A stretch of DNA of 64,000 nt from Golubevia sp. BC0850 (GCA_012976225.1 JAAVVG010000002.1:1-64000), one strand, 5' to 3'. Positions 34,093-46,731 are shown, counted from the first letter of the stretch. The notes: a model not told the origin generated them from the letters alone. Translations and numbers: made by a program.

Positions 34093-36537
34093 ATGCAATC
34101 TATCATCAACTCCTGCTTCAATTCCCTTTTCCTGTCCTTATTTCTATTTACATTCACAATCAGCTGCTACTGCTATCAACCTCCTCAAGAATTCATCTTA
34201 GTTGAACCTGTCGAACCTCAACTTTATCGACCTCTACTTTTATTTCCTTTCTATCCTTTAGACTTGAAATCTCAGCTCATCCTATTCACAACTTTCTCCT
34301 TAGCAATATCGACTTTATCCATCTATCTCTACAGGATTGAGAAAGAAGAATCTCTTTCGGAAATCATGGTCTTATTTCTAATCCAACCTGTCGGATTCGT
34401 TAGAGATCTGAGCTCCACTCTCAGTTTCTTTCATCCCAATCATGATAGTCGTAACTCAAGTAAAGATAGTAGTAATCATAAGCCGATAACTAGGTTAAGA
34501 AGAGCTGAATATCTAAAGGCGGCTCCAACTTTTAACTCCTCTCCTACTAATCTCCTCACCAGCAATCACAAAACATCGACTACAAAACGAGCTCATACTG
34601 AATCGTCTCATTATCCTGGAATTCATAATACTGGAAACACTTGTTTCTTCAATAGCGTGGTTCAAGCTCTAGCTAGCACTGGTGAACTGGAAAAGCACTT
34701 GAAGGTGATAGTTAGCGAGGCTGAGAATTGGGATGTTGTGACTCCTGTCACTGATGCGCTGTTGGAGTTGGTCACTGGTGAGTCTGAACATATTCCTTGA
34801 TGTTTCGGAAAGCGAAAGAGGTCAGGGAGAGAGAGCGGAGGCAGGCAGGAAGGCAGGAAGGTCTGAGGAGAGACAGATACGAGAAGATTCTCATTCTTCC
34901 CAATTCTCACCATTCTTCCCTCTTCCTCTATTCTCGGCACCTCCGTATGCGATTCTATAACAGAGCTGAACACACCGTCGACGCACAGGAAAGCAGTCTA
35001 CCCCTGTCAATTGACCTCTGCTCTCTCAACTCTATCTCAACAAAATGGGTTAAGATCTCTAGTAGGAGCTCATCAACAGCAAGATTCTCATGAACTGTTC
35101 ATTCTTCTAGCTTCAGGAATCTCTGATGAATTTGAGAATGTCTTGAATGAAAGAGAAAAGTTTAGAGCCGAAGGTTATGTCGGTTTGAAATCAGCCTTTC
35201 AAGACGAAGCAGAAGAGAGTACCTCAAATCCTCACTTCAATTCAGCAGCATCTTTATCTCATCTGAATCCATTTGCATCAACTATCGCTCAGAGGACGTC
35301 ATGTCTGAAATGTGGCTACTCAGAAGCTATCAGGTTGTTCAAAAATGAAGAATTCAGTCTAAACGTTCCAGAGAGGGTTTATTCTTGTCATCTTGAGGAT
35401 TGTCTAAGAGAAATGATTCAAATCGAAAGGGTCGAATGGTTTTGTCATAGATGTAGTTTGAGAGAAAGTTTAGATAGGGTCAAAAGTGAAATCTGGAGGT
35501 TGGAAAATGGAGATGGAGAAAAGAAAGGGAAACAAACCATTTCTGCTTCAAAGAAGAAAAGGATTAGAGAAATCAAAAAGTTTCAAATTAGATTAACGAC
35601 CGGATTGGAGAACAATGAACATGAGGATGAATTCAATTCGAGCTTGGCTTCGTTGAATTCTAGTTCCAATGTTGCTAATAAGGGTAACTTTAAGATCGAA
35701 CGAGTTTTATCTACACTCTCTACTAAACAGATCATGGTTGTTAAACCTCCTAGGGTTCTAGCTCTTCATTTAAATCGATCTAATTTCTCCTCGAGCTCAT
35801 TTTCTGGTCCGAGTAAGAACAATTGCAGGGTTTTCTTTGATGAATTTTTGGATTTAGGAAGATTCGTCGTTGATGGTCAATTGGTGTTAGATGGTAGGAA
35901 AGGAATATCGGACCCAGAAGGTTTAGAGGACGAGATCAGTGGGAATCATTTACCAATTGGATACAAGCCGATCTGGTATAAGCTTCAATCAATAGTGGTT
36001 CATTATGGTGGACATTCTTTTGGTCATTATGTTTCTTTTAGGAGAAGACCTAAGTTAGGTGATGGACTTGAGGAGGAAGAGGAACTTCATCAAGATTTGA
36101 GAGACGACTCCCAGAATCTGAATAACAATACAAATGGAGTTGGTTATGACTTTTTAAATCAAGGTGCTAATGGTATTCCTTTCAAACATTATGGAGAAGA
36201 TGAGAATTGGTCCAGGATTTCAGACGATTCAGTTGAGAAATGTCATTTGAAAGACGTTTTCAATCAGAATCCTTTTTTAGCCTTCTATGAGAAAGTTGAT
36301 CAAGGAAGAATCGAGGGAGCTGCGGTCAGGGAAGTGGTGAATGGAAATGGAAATGGAAAAGGAAAAGGAAGGCCGAATGAAAACGGGAATGATGAAGAGA
36401 TACAGTTGCCAAAAGGGTTAGAGAGATTGAATGGAGTTCTACATGAGGGAGGTAGAGTCTTGGAAAGATGGCAACAAGGCTTGAAAGATCAGAGAGGTCC
36501 AAGTCCTTCTTATCAAGATGAAGGTCTCGTTCATTGA
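34093..36537 (+). CDS. membrane-anchored ubiquitin-specific protease (Ubp1-like)
   Basis: Two exons (34093-34777 and 34997-36537) join in frame for about 741 residues. The enzyme cleaves ubiquitin from proteins. The N-terminus has a hydrophobic stretch at 8-27 and another near 60-80 (LILFTTFSLAISTLSIYLY), so the protein is likely tethered to the ER or another membrane, as in yeast Ubp1. The catalytic Cys box GIHNTGNTCFFNSVVQAL is near residue 183, QQQDSHELF follows in exon 2, and the His box HYGGHSFGHYVSF is near 565. A zinc-ribbon-like CLKCGY...CHRC pair sits in the fingers region. All catalytic residues are present. The tail is acidic and Asn/Gly-rich. The acceptor at 34996 was chosen because it alone keeps frame. 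Confidence 0.9.
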
Positions 36538-36914
36538 AGAAGTCAAACAATTGTACTTTTATTCCATCAGAGAATAGATCTCGACTTTTCACTTCTTAAT
36601 TAGTTTATCAATTGACCGCGTTCTTTCCCGACGTCGTCAATTGCCACTAGTCACTTTCTCACTTTCATCAATTAAATTTCTCAATACCATCGTTCGATTG
36701 CTCTCTGGTGGTTGGCTGGATGATCGTTTGGTTGAAGAACTGATGTTGATAAAGTACAAGATGGGAATGAAAGACAGAAACTAGATGGGAAACAGAACAA
36801 ATACAAAGCAAAACACAGAACATAATTTTCTCTTTCTCTCCCCCGCCCCCACTCTCTTAGTCCTTTCGAAGATTCGACTTCCACTTATATCTCTCTTCAG
36901 TTCTCTTCTTCTCC
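36538..36914. other. intergenic region between convergent genes
   Basis: No gene is seen; the stretch holds 3' UTR sequence of the ubiquitin protease and of the minus-strand nuclease pseudogene. Confidence 0.5.
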
Positions 36915-39761
36915 TCAGCCAGCCTGTCTTTTCAATTCCTTTGCGCGATCCGCTACTTCTTGACTATCAGCGGCTGGCTGAGACACGATGTCTTCGGAAT
37001 CAGAAGAACCAGAGACTCCTTTGTTTGAATCGCTATCTTGATTGGATGCCAGCTGTAGCAGATTCTTGGGATTGTAAGAGTTGGCTTTTGACCTTTTGGA
37101 GCTTGAACCAGCGCTTGATCCAATAATTTCATTCTCTTTTCCTTCCCTCTTTCCACTTTCATTCTGGGCCTCTTTCGATTCCATTTTCCTTTTGGCAGAA
37201 CCTGACTGAGGAGCAACTTGCTCTTGACTTTCTTCTGCTTCCTTGAACACCATCTCTTTGAGAACGGCATCGATTCTGGACATCGATTCTGACTCGACGT
37301 GAAGGGTAGAACCTGTTCTTTCTCCTAAGCCGAAACTCAACATCATACGAGTCTTTGCTAGTTGATTGAAGATCGATGATGTTTGTGCTTTATACCACTT
37401 GTTGCTGGCTTCGTCTGTTTCTAGAACGGCTACAAGAAGCTTAGTGAGGTCTTCTACGAAGAGGAAGAGAGAAGTGTTCCATCGAGGAAACCATCAGCCT
37501 CTAAGTCGTCAACATAACAAGCAAAAGCAAGAAGGTTCCTGCAATCTGCCATTCACTTCGTCTCTGTTTCAGTACTCACTTTCAAAGGCACCACCCAAAG
37601 AGTCTTCACACAGAATCAGTGAAATGGAAGTAGCGAGACTCAAGCCAACTCTAGCTCCAATTCCCTCCGCCCTTCTGTCACCGAATTCCAGATCCAAACT
37701 GAATGCCACGGACTTGAAATTCCTGATCAGTAAGCCAGTCAGAACTTGGGAAATTTGAGATAAGACGATCTCTTTGAATTCAGTGAGATTCTCCAAGAGT
37801 TTGACCAAAGACTTGTATGCTTCGAGTTTGATTTGGTCTTGGATTAAGTTCGATTCCAAGATTCGAAGGCATGCAGAAAGTGGATCCTTCACCTGAGAAT
37901 CGATTTCTTGAGCTCTACTTATATGGGTTTCGTCTGAAGCTAAGTCAGAAGCTGCCAAACCCATCGTAGTGGGAGCTGGAGTCGAGCCACGTCCTTCTTG
38001 AGGAGAAGGAGGAGGAGAAGAAGATCTTGCAGCTTGAGGTTCATTTTGAGGAGGCGATGGAGGATGAGAGAAGGTCTCTCAACGACTGCTCGCTTCTGGA
38101 GGACTGGGAGCGTTTGAAGTTTCGGCGTCTTGATCTGTTGGTGGAGCTTGGGCTTGAGGTTGATGACCTTGAGCGCTTGCTGAAGTAGCCATAGCCGCGG
38201 TGAAAGTTTGATCCTCCCTTAGATCTTCTTGATGGAGACTGGTGCTATTCCAAGGAGGAGGATCGATCCCTTCATTTTTCCTCAGCTTCTCTTCCACTTG
38301 CGGATCATCTTCAGCGCTTTTCTTCCTAACTTTCAACCATTTCTCCCTTGAGCTAACCAATTTCTTTGTTTGGAAATCCAGATCCATATCTAAAGCTAAG
38401 TTGAGGTACTTTTCCGCCACTCTTCGGTCAAATCGTTGACTCGAGTACCCACCTTTCCAAGATCAAACGCTTCAGTCAACTCCAGAGCTACGTTTCCATC
38501 ATAAACAACTTCTAACAAAGCTTCTCTGGTATAACTCTTTCTCTCAGGTCCACGAGTAATCCCATTCTCTTCATCTTGAGACTTGAATTCTTCGGCGTTA
38601 GAATCCAATCTGTCGACGTAAAAATTCCAACTGACTTCTCCATCAGCCTTCTTGCCTTCAGAGATGAAAGTCTCCGCTCCATTTTCACTTAAAACATGTT
38701 GAAAGAGTTGGTAGAAGTGGAATCTTGAAGATGGATGAGATAGTATCGTGTTTGGTGTCACTGAGTCTGGACGAAAGATGTTGACGAAATGTAGAAGCTC
38801 CGGGAGAGTGGAATGACGGGCTATTGGCAAGAGCTATAAGGAGGGTGGAGCGAGAAGAACATCTTCGGCCAAGAACTCTGAGAAGAGAAGCTTTAGGAAG
38901 AGAGAGACAACTCACAATGTCAGTTGGCCAAGATCCTTTCCCACCTTCAGCGTCACGAAGCACAGCCTTCATCTTTTCAAAGTACTCTTTCCAAAGCATC
39001 AGACTCCAATTTACCTCTTTCACCCAAACTCGATGTTTGGCTTCTTTCACTTGATGACAAGTGTCGTAACGCTCGCAGGCGTAGACTCTTGATTTGATCT
39101 GCTTGTCGGTGGTGACAATTTGACTAAGGAATGGTTCCTCGACTTTGAAAGCTTGATACATATTGTACGTGTACTTGTCCACATGAATCGATTTCCCGAA
39201 AGCTTTGGCTACTCCTCCCTTCAGCATATCTTCTAAGCCCCATGTCCAGCAATTGAGGAAGATTAAGGTTTCGGAGGGAAAGAGTCTGAGAAGAGAAACC
39301 AGATCCCGAGTTGCGTCCTACTCAGACATAAGCCGAGAATAGGCCCAGAACATCTCAGTGTCTAGATAGATCTTCTTGAGTCTGAGTGAGGAATCCGGTC
39401 CTTTTGAAAGGGATTGAGGTGATGATGAACGTTCTTCATCCAATTGCTTCACTTTTACTTTTCTATCAATCTTCTCTGCATAAAGAGCTCGATTGCGATC
39501 TTCCCTTGAATCTCTGGACTCTGCGAACTGATTGAAATCTCTGCGATCTCCAGCAATGAAGCGTTGTAGGGCTGGGTTTCGAATCAGAGAGTCGATGAAG
39601 TGACCCTCCGCTCTGAGATCTCCAGTATGAAGGACATTTCCATTTGAGCCTTGAATTAGAGTCATACTACTTCCAGGCATATGATTGGCTTGAAACAAGG
39701 TGATCATTACCGTTTCCTATTCGTATTCGAATTCGGTCGGTGTGTTGAAGGGGAGGGCCAC
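36915..39761 (-). pseudogene. SNM1/Artemis-type beta-CASP nuclease, broken
   Basis: Intact relatives are metallo-beta-lactamase/beta-CASP nucleases of interstrand cross-link or hairpin repair. The minus strand reads LPFNTPTEFE...ITLFQANHMPGSSM, HTGDLRAE (metal motif), KKIYLDTE, LIFLNCWTWGLEDM and ARHSTLPELLHFVNIFRPDSV, all in family order. An intron at 38915-38834 (GTGAGT...TATAG) is still spliceable. The frame has stops near 39718, 39319 and 38080 and a shift near 38410. The reading then continues through a Pro/Gln-rich linker to a helical C-terminal block (37964-37569) and a final exon (about 37440-36915). The N-terminal HxHxDH domain is not found upstream; repeat-like sequence lies there instead. 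It is probably a 5'-truncated pseudogene. The C-terminal part could be a separate small gene. Confidence 0.7.
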
Positions 39762-39839
39762 CTGTGGAACAGAGGATGGAGAAATGGTGATGGATAGCAA
39801 GGTCAGTAGAGACAAGGTTGACTACTAGTTGCCGTACTA

Positions 39840-41110
39840 TCGTCAGGAAGACTTAAAATTGAATCTTGGAGAGTGATGTAGAGTCCCATCCAATCTGTGC
39901 AATACGTCTTTGCCTTGAAATCTCTTGGACGTAATCTTCTGCAGGACATCAAGAACGGTCTCAAAGCAGCTAGGGCGAAGGACGAGGAGAACTGGGAGCA
40001 AGTACTCTCTGAAGCTCTTCAACGAGCGGCAGAGCAAAGGATCGCGACGCCCTATCAAAACCCAAGACTCGAGGTCACCATGTTTCAACTTCCAAGCAGA
40101 TCAAGTCAGACGATTTCAGGAGGGCAAGAGCGATCGTCCAGAACGGTGGCTCTGAGGATCACTCAGTCTCACTCCTTTCTAGGGAGACTATCATAGTACA
40201 GCACACCAAAGAAGATATCGAAGCACTTCTTGGAGGCGATGCCTATCTATCTCAGCCGACCGGGAAGTTCCCACCTTTCAAACACAAGGAAGTCCCGGAC
40301 TGGCAAGCTCTCAAAAGGCTGGTGCTCACAGATCTAGCTCTCTCGCCTTCCAAAACCAGAGATGGTACACTCTCACCCACCGTTGTCTCTGAAATTCAAG
40401 TAGCAGTGGACCAAAGGATCAAAATGGAAGAGAAGGAAAAGAAGGAAAGGATATATCGTCGGGTCACCATGCCGGACATCAACGCTGCAGAGGACGTTCT
40501 TCACTCGAGAAGAATCAAACAGATAAAGAAAGAGGTCTTTAGAAGGGAGTGTCATTTCGAGAATAGAACAGAGGCGGGGTTGCTCTTTCGACTCGACTCT
40601 TTACGAGGTCTGACTCTGGTGTTCACTTCCACTCTGATCTCCCACTCAGGCTCCTTTGATCTAGTACCGGATTGACTTGTCACCAACGTCTTCGGAGTGA
40701 GAGAAACTGAAGCTCGAGCATCTCGTTTCTCTCCAGAGCTACATGCAAAGTCTGAGAGGCTCATCCGGCGAATCTCTGACCTCTGGAAGAGTGAGGAATG
40801 GGCCACATAGTTTCTCTTTCCTCACTTTCCTCCTATCTCCCTCCGGGACTCGTCCAGCTCTGGAGCGCCTTCAAGGTTAAGGGATCCAGCCAAGCTGACT
40901 CCTGCTGAAGAAAGCGGTCAATTCTCGGACTATCCCATCATCGTCAAGATGGCCATCAGAAGAGCGATTCTCGAAAGGATTCTGAATCACAATTCAAAGG
41001 GACAAAGACAGAAGCGGTCTCCCTCCCAAGTCATATCAATCAACCTCAACAGAGCCTTCGAATTGATCGAGGGTTGGAAACGATCAAATCCAAATCAGAA
41101 GCTCGAGTAG
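39840..41110 (+). repeat. remnant of an unknown repeat family, copy B
   Basis: Plus-strand frames encode a hydrophilic, Lys/Arg/Glu-rich protein-like sequence (for example IQVAVDQRIKMEEKEKKERI and HSRRIKQIKKEVFRRE). A block near 40655-40800 matches copy A in inverted orientation. It is broken, and no enzyme motif is visible, so the class is unknown. It occupies the place where the 5' part of the SNM1-like gene would be expected. Confidence 0.5.
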
Positions 41111-41620
41111 AGTCTCTAGGGATCTGATTCGCATTAACCCAGTTCCAAATCGAAGTCAGCAACTTGAGTATGAGGGTCGAAACATATCTTCAACAAAAAG
41201 AAGACTGGGACACTCATAATTAGTGACTCTTCTCTTATGCTGCCCGTGCTTCCCAGTCGTGTCTTCGTTTACTCCCGCCTTCGTGTTACTTTAGATACCC
41301 TGTTTTGGTCTTTCTCTGTCCATGGTATTCCTTCTTCTACCTCGCTCGGTATTCTCCTATTATCCTCGGATCATTACTTCAGAATCGAGGTCAAAAAGTA
41401 GTTAGACATGCTAAAATACGATTGAGGTTGAACAAAAGGAAAGGAAAAGGCAAGCTTGATAGATAAAGAACAAGATGAGAAGAACTCGAAACCAACTGAT
41501 GAAAAGGAACCGAAGATGTAGAGAAATAGAAATGATGTCTCATCGAAAGGAGAAATGCAAGAACTGGACGAAAGATAGTAAAAGAGGAACCGAAACCAAA
41601 GGAAGAGAAGGCCCAGCATC
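41111..41620. other. no gene seen
   Basis: Only short overlapping frames occur, without domains. The segment probably contains the 3' UTR of the SET-ADAT3 gene. Confidence 0.5.
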
Positions 41621-44600
41621 TCAAGGATCCACTCCTCCTGTCTCTAACAACATCTTGATATTCCGCCTAGCCGCTTCTTCGGTTTTGTCTTCCTTCCCAC
41701 TTTCCCCTTCTTCTTCCCCATTCAGCAAGTCCCTCATTCCACCCACCCATCTCCAAACCTCAAATCTATGATTCAAACCTCTTTCTTCCTGAAGAGCGTA
41801 AGGACCACCATCTTCACCTCCAATACAAGGTCTGACTTGATTAGCACCACAACAACCGCCAGCACCAGGACTTGGAAGCAGAAAATAAACTGCTTTAACT
41901 CTAGAGTGAACCAAAGCCATGCAACAATGAGCACACGGTTCATGAGTTATGAAGAGAGATAAGGTTGTTAGAAGATAGTCTTGGTCTTTTGAATTGGTGT
42001 TAGGAGTTGAAGTTCCGTTAGCATTGGCATTAGCATTGGCACTAGGGGTGGTAGGAGAAGAAGTCGAAGATCTTGGGATTGTAACTCGTTTTGGAGATTC
42101 AATTTGAGGAAGAGTTGGAGAATTGGTTCTTGAGATTTCACCATTCGTAGATCCTTGAGGTGGATTTCCAATCCTCTTAGGACCTTGAGCTTCTGTATCA
42201 CCTCTAACGGCATCAGAAGATAAACCAGTGAAAAGATTGGAGGACCTGTCTCTTTCAGCTCTTTTCTCCGCTACTTCCTTAATGACATTAATTACTGCAT
42301 GTTTGATTGGATTTCTTTCTTTAATCCTTGTATCCCAAGCATCAGATCTGAGATAATTCCTAGGTAACACGAAAGAAGATTTAGAAATGGATTTTGAAGC
42401 CGAGGAGATGAAATTTGAGTCTTGATGATTGACCGCTCTATCATCGTTTGTTACCGATTCTTCGTCTTCGGAAGTTCCATTGTTTAATTCAGCCACACTA
42501 GATTCCTCTCCTGGATTGAAACTCGGAGTGACATGAGCGGCGATTGGAAGCTGTCCATTTTCCTTCGCCAATTTGGCCAATTCGATAACCAACTTGAAGT
42601 TCTCTTGAGCCCATCGAACTCTCTTCGGAGTCCAGGATTTTGAATCTTCGACCCTATCAACCAGACCAGGTAGAGGACCAGCTGAAGGATGATTGTTCAT
42701 GGCTCCAGGAGGTGGTAAGGAAGAGGAAGATGAAGAAGGAGAACAACTACCTCCTATCTGATTGATTGGTGTTGAAGCTCCGCTACCACTTCCACTCAAA
42801 GCTAGAGGATCTATTCCATGTCGAATTACCACAGGCCAATGCGAGCACCATTCTTGTAGTCTAGCTTTCGAGGGTGCAGGTCCTGCTGGAACTGAAACTA
42901 GATAGGGTTCAGGATCATAACCATCTGGAAGAGATGAAGAAGGCTTGATCTTGAGTCTGCTTTTTCCTTTTCCGAATTCCCGAGAGATCTCAGAGTTGAT
43001 TGAAGTAGAAGATGATACTGTGGTGTTCGGAGTTGAACTTATACCTAGAGGACTGGGACCAGAACCTTGAGCTTGACTTTCTTGAAAAAACGATGAAGGA
43101 AATGAAGTAGAAGTGATAGATTCGTGATTGGAATTTGCATGGCTAGAAGTAGTAGCCTCGTCTCTGGATCTCAATAAACCAACTATCGTCTCCTTATTAG
43201 GACCTTCGGATTCCAAGCAAATCAACGCAGTTAGAACCGGTTGTGAGTTCTTATCTCTGCCACAATCGCTTCTCCTGAAAGCCCTAAGATGTTTGATTCC
43301 TCTATCAGGATCATAACCAAATTCTTCTTCTTCACTTTCATCTTCCACTTCTTCTTCCTCTTCCCCCTCTTCTTCATCTTCAAAGGAACTCGAATCATTT
43401 GAATTCGAAGAGTTCTCTGAACCTGAACTTCGTTCCCCTCTATTTGAATTCAGATTGGAGCCTCCAGGAATTCGTCGTCGAGTTCTTCTTGACAAAGCTC
43501 TTGAGTTGACTTTTAGCCATTGAAGAACGTGATTGCTTAACCTCGGAGGAACATCTATAGCCCAAGCATTGACCAAAATCAATGGAGCTTCAGCAGGATC
43601 CAAAGCAGCTGTGATTCTAAAAAGTTGAGGGTTTCTTGGAATCGAAGTTTTAGAAGCAGTAATCGCCGCTGCAGTTGAAGCTGAATCTCTAGGAAGTACC
43701 ACAATCTTGGGTCTATGATTTCGAGAACCAAGATTTGATGCTTGAAGACTTGATCCAGTCCTAGAAGTAGAAGCTATCTCTTCTTTAATCACCTCTTCTT
43801 CTTCAGTATCCGTTTCTTCCTCCTCCCTTTCTTCAGAAGAAATCGATTCAGGATCAGACACTCCGGCCATCTTTCTCCATTCTGCAGCTTCATCATTTGC
43901 TTCTCTTCTTTCCTTTTCTAATAGGTTCTTCTCTCTTCTTTTCTCTGGAGTGTCATCTTCTTTGTCCCACCACATTCTTCCAGCTCCATAGCTGATGCAA
44001 AGCTCTTCTCCTGCTTCAACGTCTCGAATGAGAATATATCGAATAGATTCGTCTGAATGCGAGAGAGTGTAAGAGACGTTGGGAGAGGTCGGGTGATGAT
44101 TGAAGAGGGAGCCTGGAGGACAAGAAAGACGAAGCATTGGGATAAGGTCATGTCAGCTTCAGGTTGAGCTTTGGTCCATCTTCTGTCCATGAGAAGCTTC
44201 GAATACGTCGTATTGCGTCGTATTGCTTGAGCATTCTCGAATCGAAGACTTCTCTACTCGTTCTTGCTAGTCATCACTTTTCCCTCACTTCTCTTTCAAC
44301 CTCCAAACTCACCAAGACCAAGAGCCAAAGCCATGACATCTTTCCCACCTTGACCTTTTCTCCAAACAAAAGTATAATCATCCAATCTAGTGAATCTACC
44401 AAAAGATTGATATTCTTCAGCTGGGAAAAGAAGAACTGGACTGATTTCCAAGAGAGTACCAGCTTTGAGAGGAGTGGAAGTGAAAAGACCTCTTCCGGAA
44501 TGAGGAGTGTCTTTGATTAGAATGGAATGAGGATTGAGATGAGGGGGTGAAGTTGAAGTTGACGAGGATGTAGAAGAAGTAGAGATAGAATTGGTGGGAG

Positions 44601-44983
44601 GATCAAGCTCCTTCTCCTCCTCCTTCTGCTTCGTCGTTGAAGTTGATGTGAGAGGTAAGGAATTGAGAATTGAATTTGAAGTAGAAGTAGAGGTGAAAGA
44701 AGATTTAGGAGACTAAAACGTTGAGTGTCATGGCAAGAGAAGATGGAATTCTAGTTAGCCAATCTTCCCTCATCCTACATCCTACCTCTCTATCCTACCT
44801 GACACTCACCTTTGAATCTAATGAGCCATTCACTGTAATTGATTCACGAAGTCTATCTGCCTGCCCCTGCCCCTGCCCCTGGCCACCATCACCATCTGCA
44901 TCTGCCTGCTCCTCTGACTCTGAAATGGTTTTTTTGACATTTTTGGTTTCAAAGATTTGAATTTGATTGGCTTCATCTTTCAT
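41621..44983 (-). CDS. SET domain fused to Tad3/ADAT3 deaminase subunit
   Basis: Three exons (44983-44810, 44712-44313, 44112-41621) join in frame for about 1,021 residues. The N-terminal part is a SET methyltransferase-like domain (about 105-245): SGRGLFTSTPLKAGTLLEIS, LGSLFNHHPTSPNVSYTL and ELCISYG, with the NHxxxPN and SYG signatures. After an acidic linker comes a Tad3-like region (ITAALDPAEAPLILVNAWAID near 380). The deaminase fold has KHAVINVI (about 795), where Val replaces the catalytic Glu as in all Tad3/ADAT3, and THEPCAHCCMALVHSR (about 918), the PCxxC zinc site. Tad3 pairs with Tad2 to make inosine at position 34 of tRNAs. The linker regions are long, Ser/Asn-rich and unconserved. 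Start chosen at 44983 because the first intron then keeps frame. Confidence 0.85.
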
Positions 44984-45214
44984 AAAAGGTCAAAGAAGGT
45001 GGGTGGAAATCTTGAAAAGTTAACTTGAGAAGTTTGCTTTTTTGGATGAATAACTAAGGGTATTCACAGAGAAGAGTAAAGGAAGGGTAGGAGGGAGATG
45101 AGAGGGGAAGAAGAAATGGCTGGAGAAGAGCAGATGCAAAAGAGCAAAGCTTGCTCTTCTCTTGCTCCCAACTCGTCATTCTATTTCGATCTTGCATCTC
45201 CATTGATAGAAAGA
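44984..45214. promoter_or_regulatory. divergent promoter of SET-ADAT3 and nitrilase genes
   Basis: About 230 bases separate the start codons. An upstream in-frame ATG at 45098 for the nitrilase lies within it. Confidence 0.4.
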
Positions 45215-46731
45215 ATGACGTTAACTTTCGAAAAGTCTGGCAAGATCTTGTTGGCCGCAGTTCAAGACACACCTGTGAATTTTGATTTGGAGGCCTCCAT
45301 CTCAAAGTTTCAGGTCTTGACTAGAGAAGCTGGTGAGAAAGCTCGTGAATTGGTGAAAGGAACTAAGGATGAAAATTGTCCAGTAACCGTGGTTTTTCCA
45401 GAAGCTTTTCTAAGTTGCTATCCAAGAGGTTATGATGTGAGTGATGAGTCCCTCATTCACTTTCTCTATCAACACCTTCAGCCCTTTTTCCTTCCACTGA
45501 CTCCCTCTCTTCTCCTTCTTTACCTTTCTTAACTCCTCTCAATGACTCCAGTTCGGAGCCAAAATAGGATCCAGAACTCCAGAAGGTAGATCCTGGTTCT
45601 CACGTTATCATTCTTCTTCAGTCCCAGTTTCCGACCTTTTAAGTCCTTCAATGACTTCCATTCTAAAAGCCGCTTCTTCAAACAAAGTCACTTTAGTAGT
45701 TGGAGTTATTGAAAGATGTGATGGTCCGATTACAGGATTAGATCCAAAAGAATATGGAAGTTCAGATAAAGGTGGAGATGGGACTCTCTATTGTACAAGT
45801 TTGACGATTGATGAAACTGGGAAATTACTTTCAAGTCATAGGAAATTGATGCCAACTGGAACTGAAAGGTTGGTTTGGGGTCAGGGGGATGGAGCTGGTG
45901 TTAGAGTGGTGCAGACGGTGAGTCAAGACAAGTTGGAGCTTTGTGAGATGTTTTCTACCTTTTCATCTGACAATCTCAACCTTCCTCGCCTCTTCCCTTT
46001 TCCAATCCCATTCTTATCTTTCCTGCAGGCATCCGGAAAAGTTGGAAGCGTCATCTGCTGGGAAGTGAGTGTTTTTTCCCTTACGCTCCCCCCTCCCAGT
46101 TTTCTGTCGAATCTGTTTTTCACCTTACTGAACTCTGAAGATCTTTCTCACCCCAACAAGAACTACATGCCGCTTCATAGAGCTGCCGTCTATTCTCAAG
46201 GAGTAGAAGTCTACACCGCTCCAACTGCAGATTGTCGAGATACCTGGACTTCCTCGATGCGACACATTGCTTCGGAAGGCAGATGTTTCGTCGTGTCTTG
46301 CTGCCAATTCAACAAAGTAGAGGATTATCCTGAAGATTACCCTCCACACAAAGGTGAGTCCCTCTCCTGTCGGCGAAATCATCTAAAGAACTTCGTTTCT
46401 GTTTGCCACACTTGAGTTTGTCATCCCAATCTCGACCTGCTTTCCCTGAGACCTCACTCACTGCTCCTCATCTACCCGCTCTCCAGACCTATCAAAAGAA
46501 ACGATTATCACTCGAGGAGGCTCAGTCATCGTTTCTCCAATGGGTGAGATCATAACAGGTCCTCTCTTTGACTCGAAAGGAATTCTGACAGCTTTGGTCG
46601 ACAGATCGGATCTGACCGATGCAAGAATGGATTTTGATGTAATGGGAAGTTATGCAAGAAATGATGTCTTCTCGTTGAAGTTTGATAGCAGAAGTAAAGG
46701 TGCTGTAGATGTTTTGGAGGATTCAAGTTGA
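45215..46731 (+). CDS. nitrilase (carbon-nitrogen hydrolase)
   Basis: Five exons (45215-45436, 45552-45917, 46029-46064, 46161-46353, 46487-46731) join in frame for about 353 residues. Nitrilases hydrolyse nitriles to acids and ammonia in the cytosol. The catalytic triad is in place: Glu in VVFPEAFLSCYPRG, Lys in HRKLMPTGTERLVWG and Cys in VGSVICWENYMP. The latter also includes the WE-NYMP signature of true nitrilases rather than amidases. Further family blocks are YTAPTADCRDTW, RHIASEGRCFVVS and GPLFDSKGILTALVD...ARMDFDVMGSYARNDVFSL. Length is normal. ATG 45215 starts just before the conserved first strand (KILLAAVQDTPVNFD); ATG 45098 would add 39 unconserved residues. The WE/NYMP motif is split by the exon 3/4 junction, which uses an AAG acceptor. 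The exact substrate cannot be read from the sequence. Confidence 0.92.

Noticed and set aside
36915-39761. Retrocopy origin for the SNM1-like pseudogene
   Set aside because: A normal intron with good splice sites is still present at 38834-38915, so it is not a processed copy.
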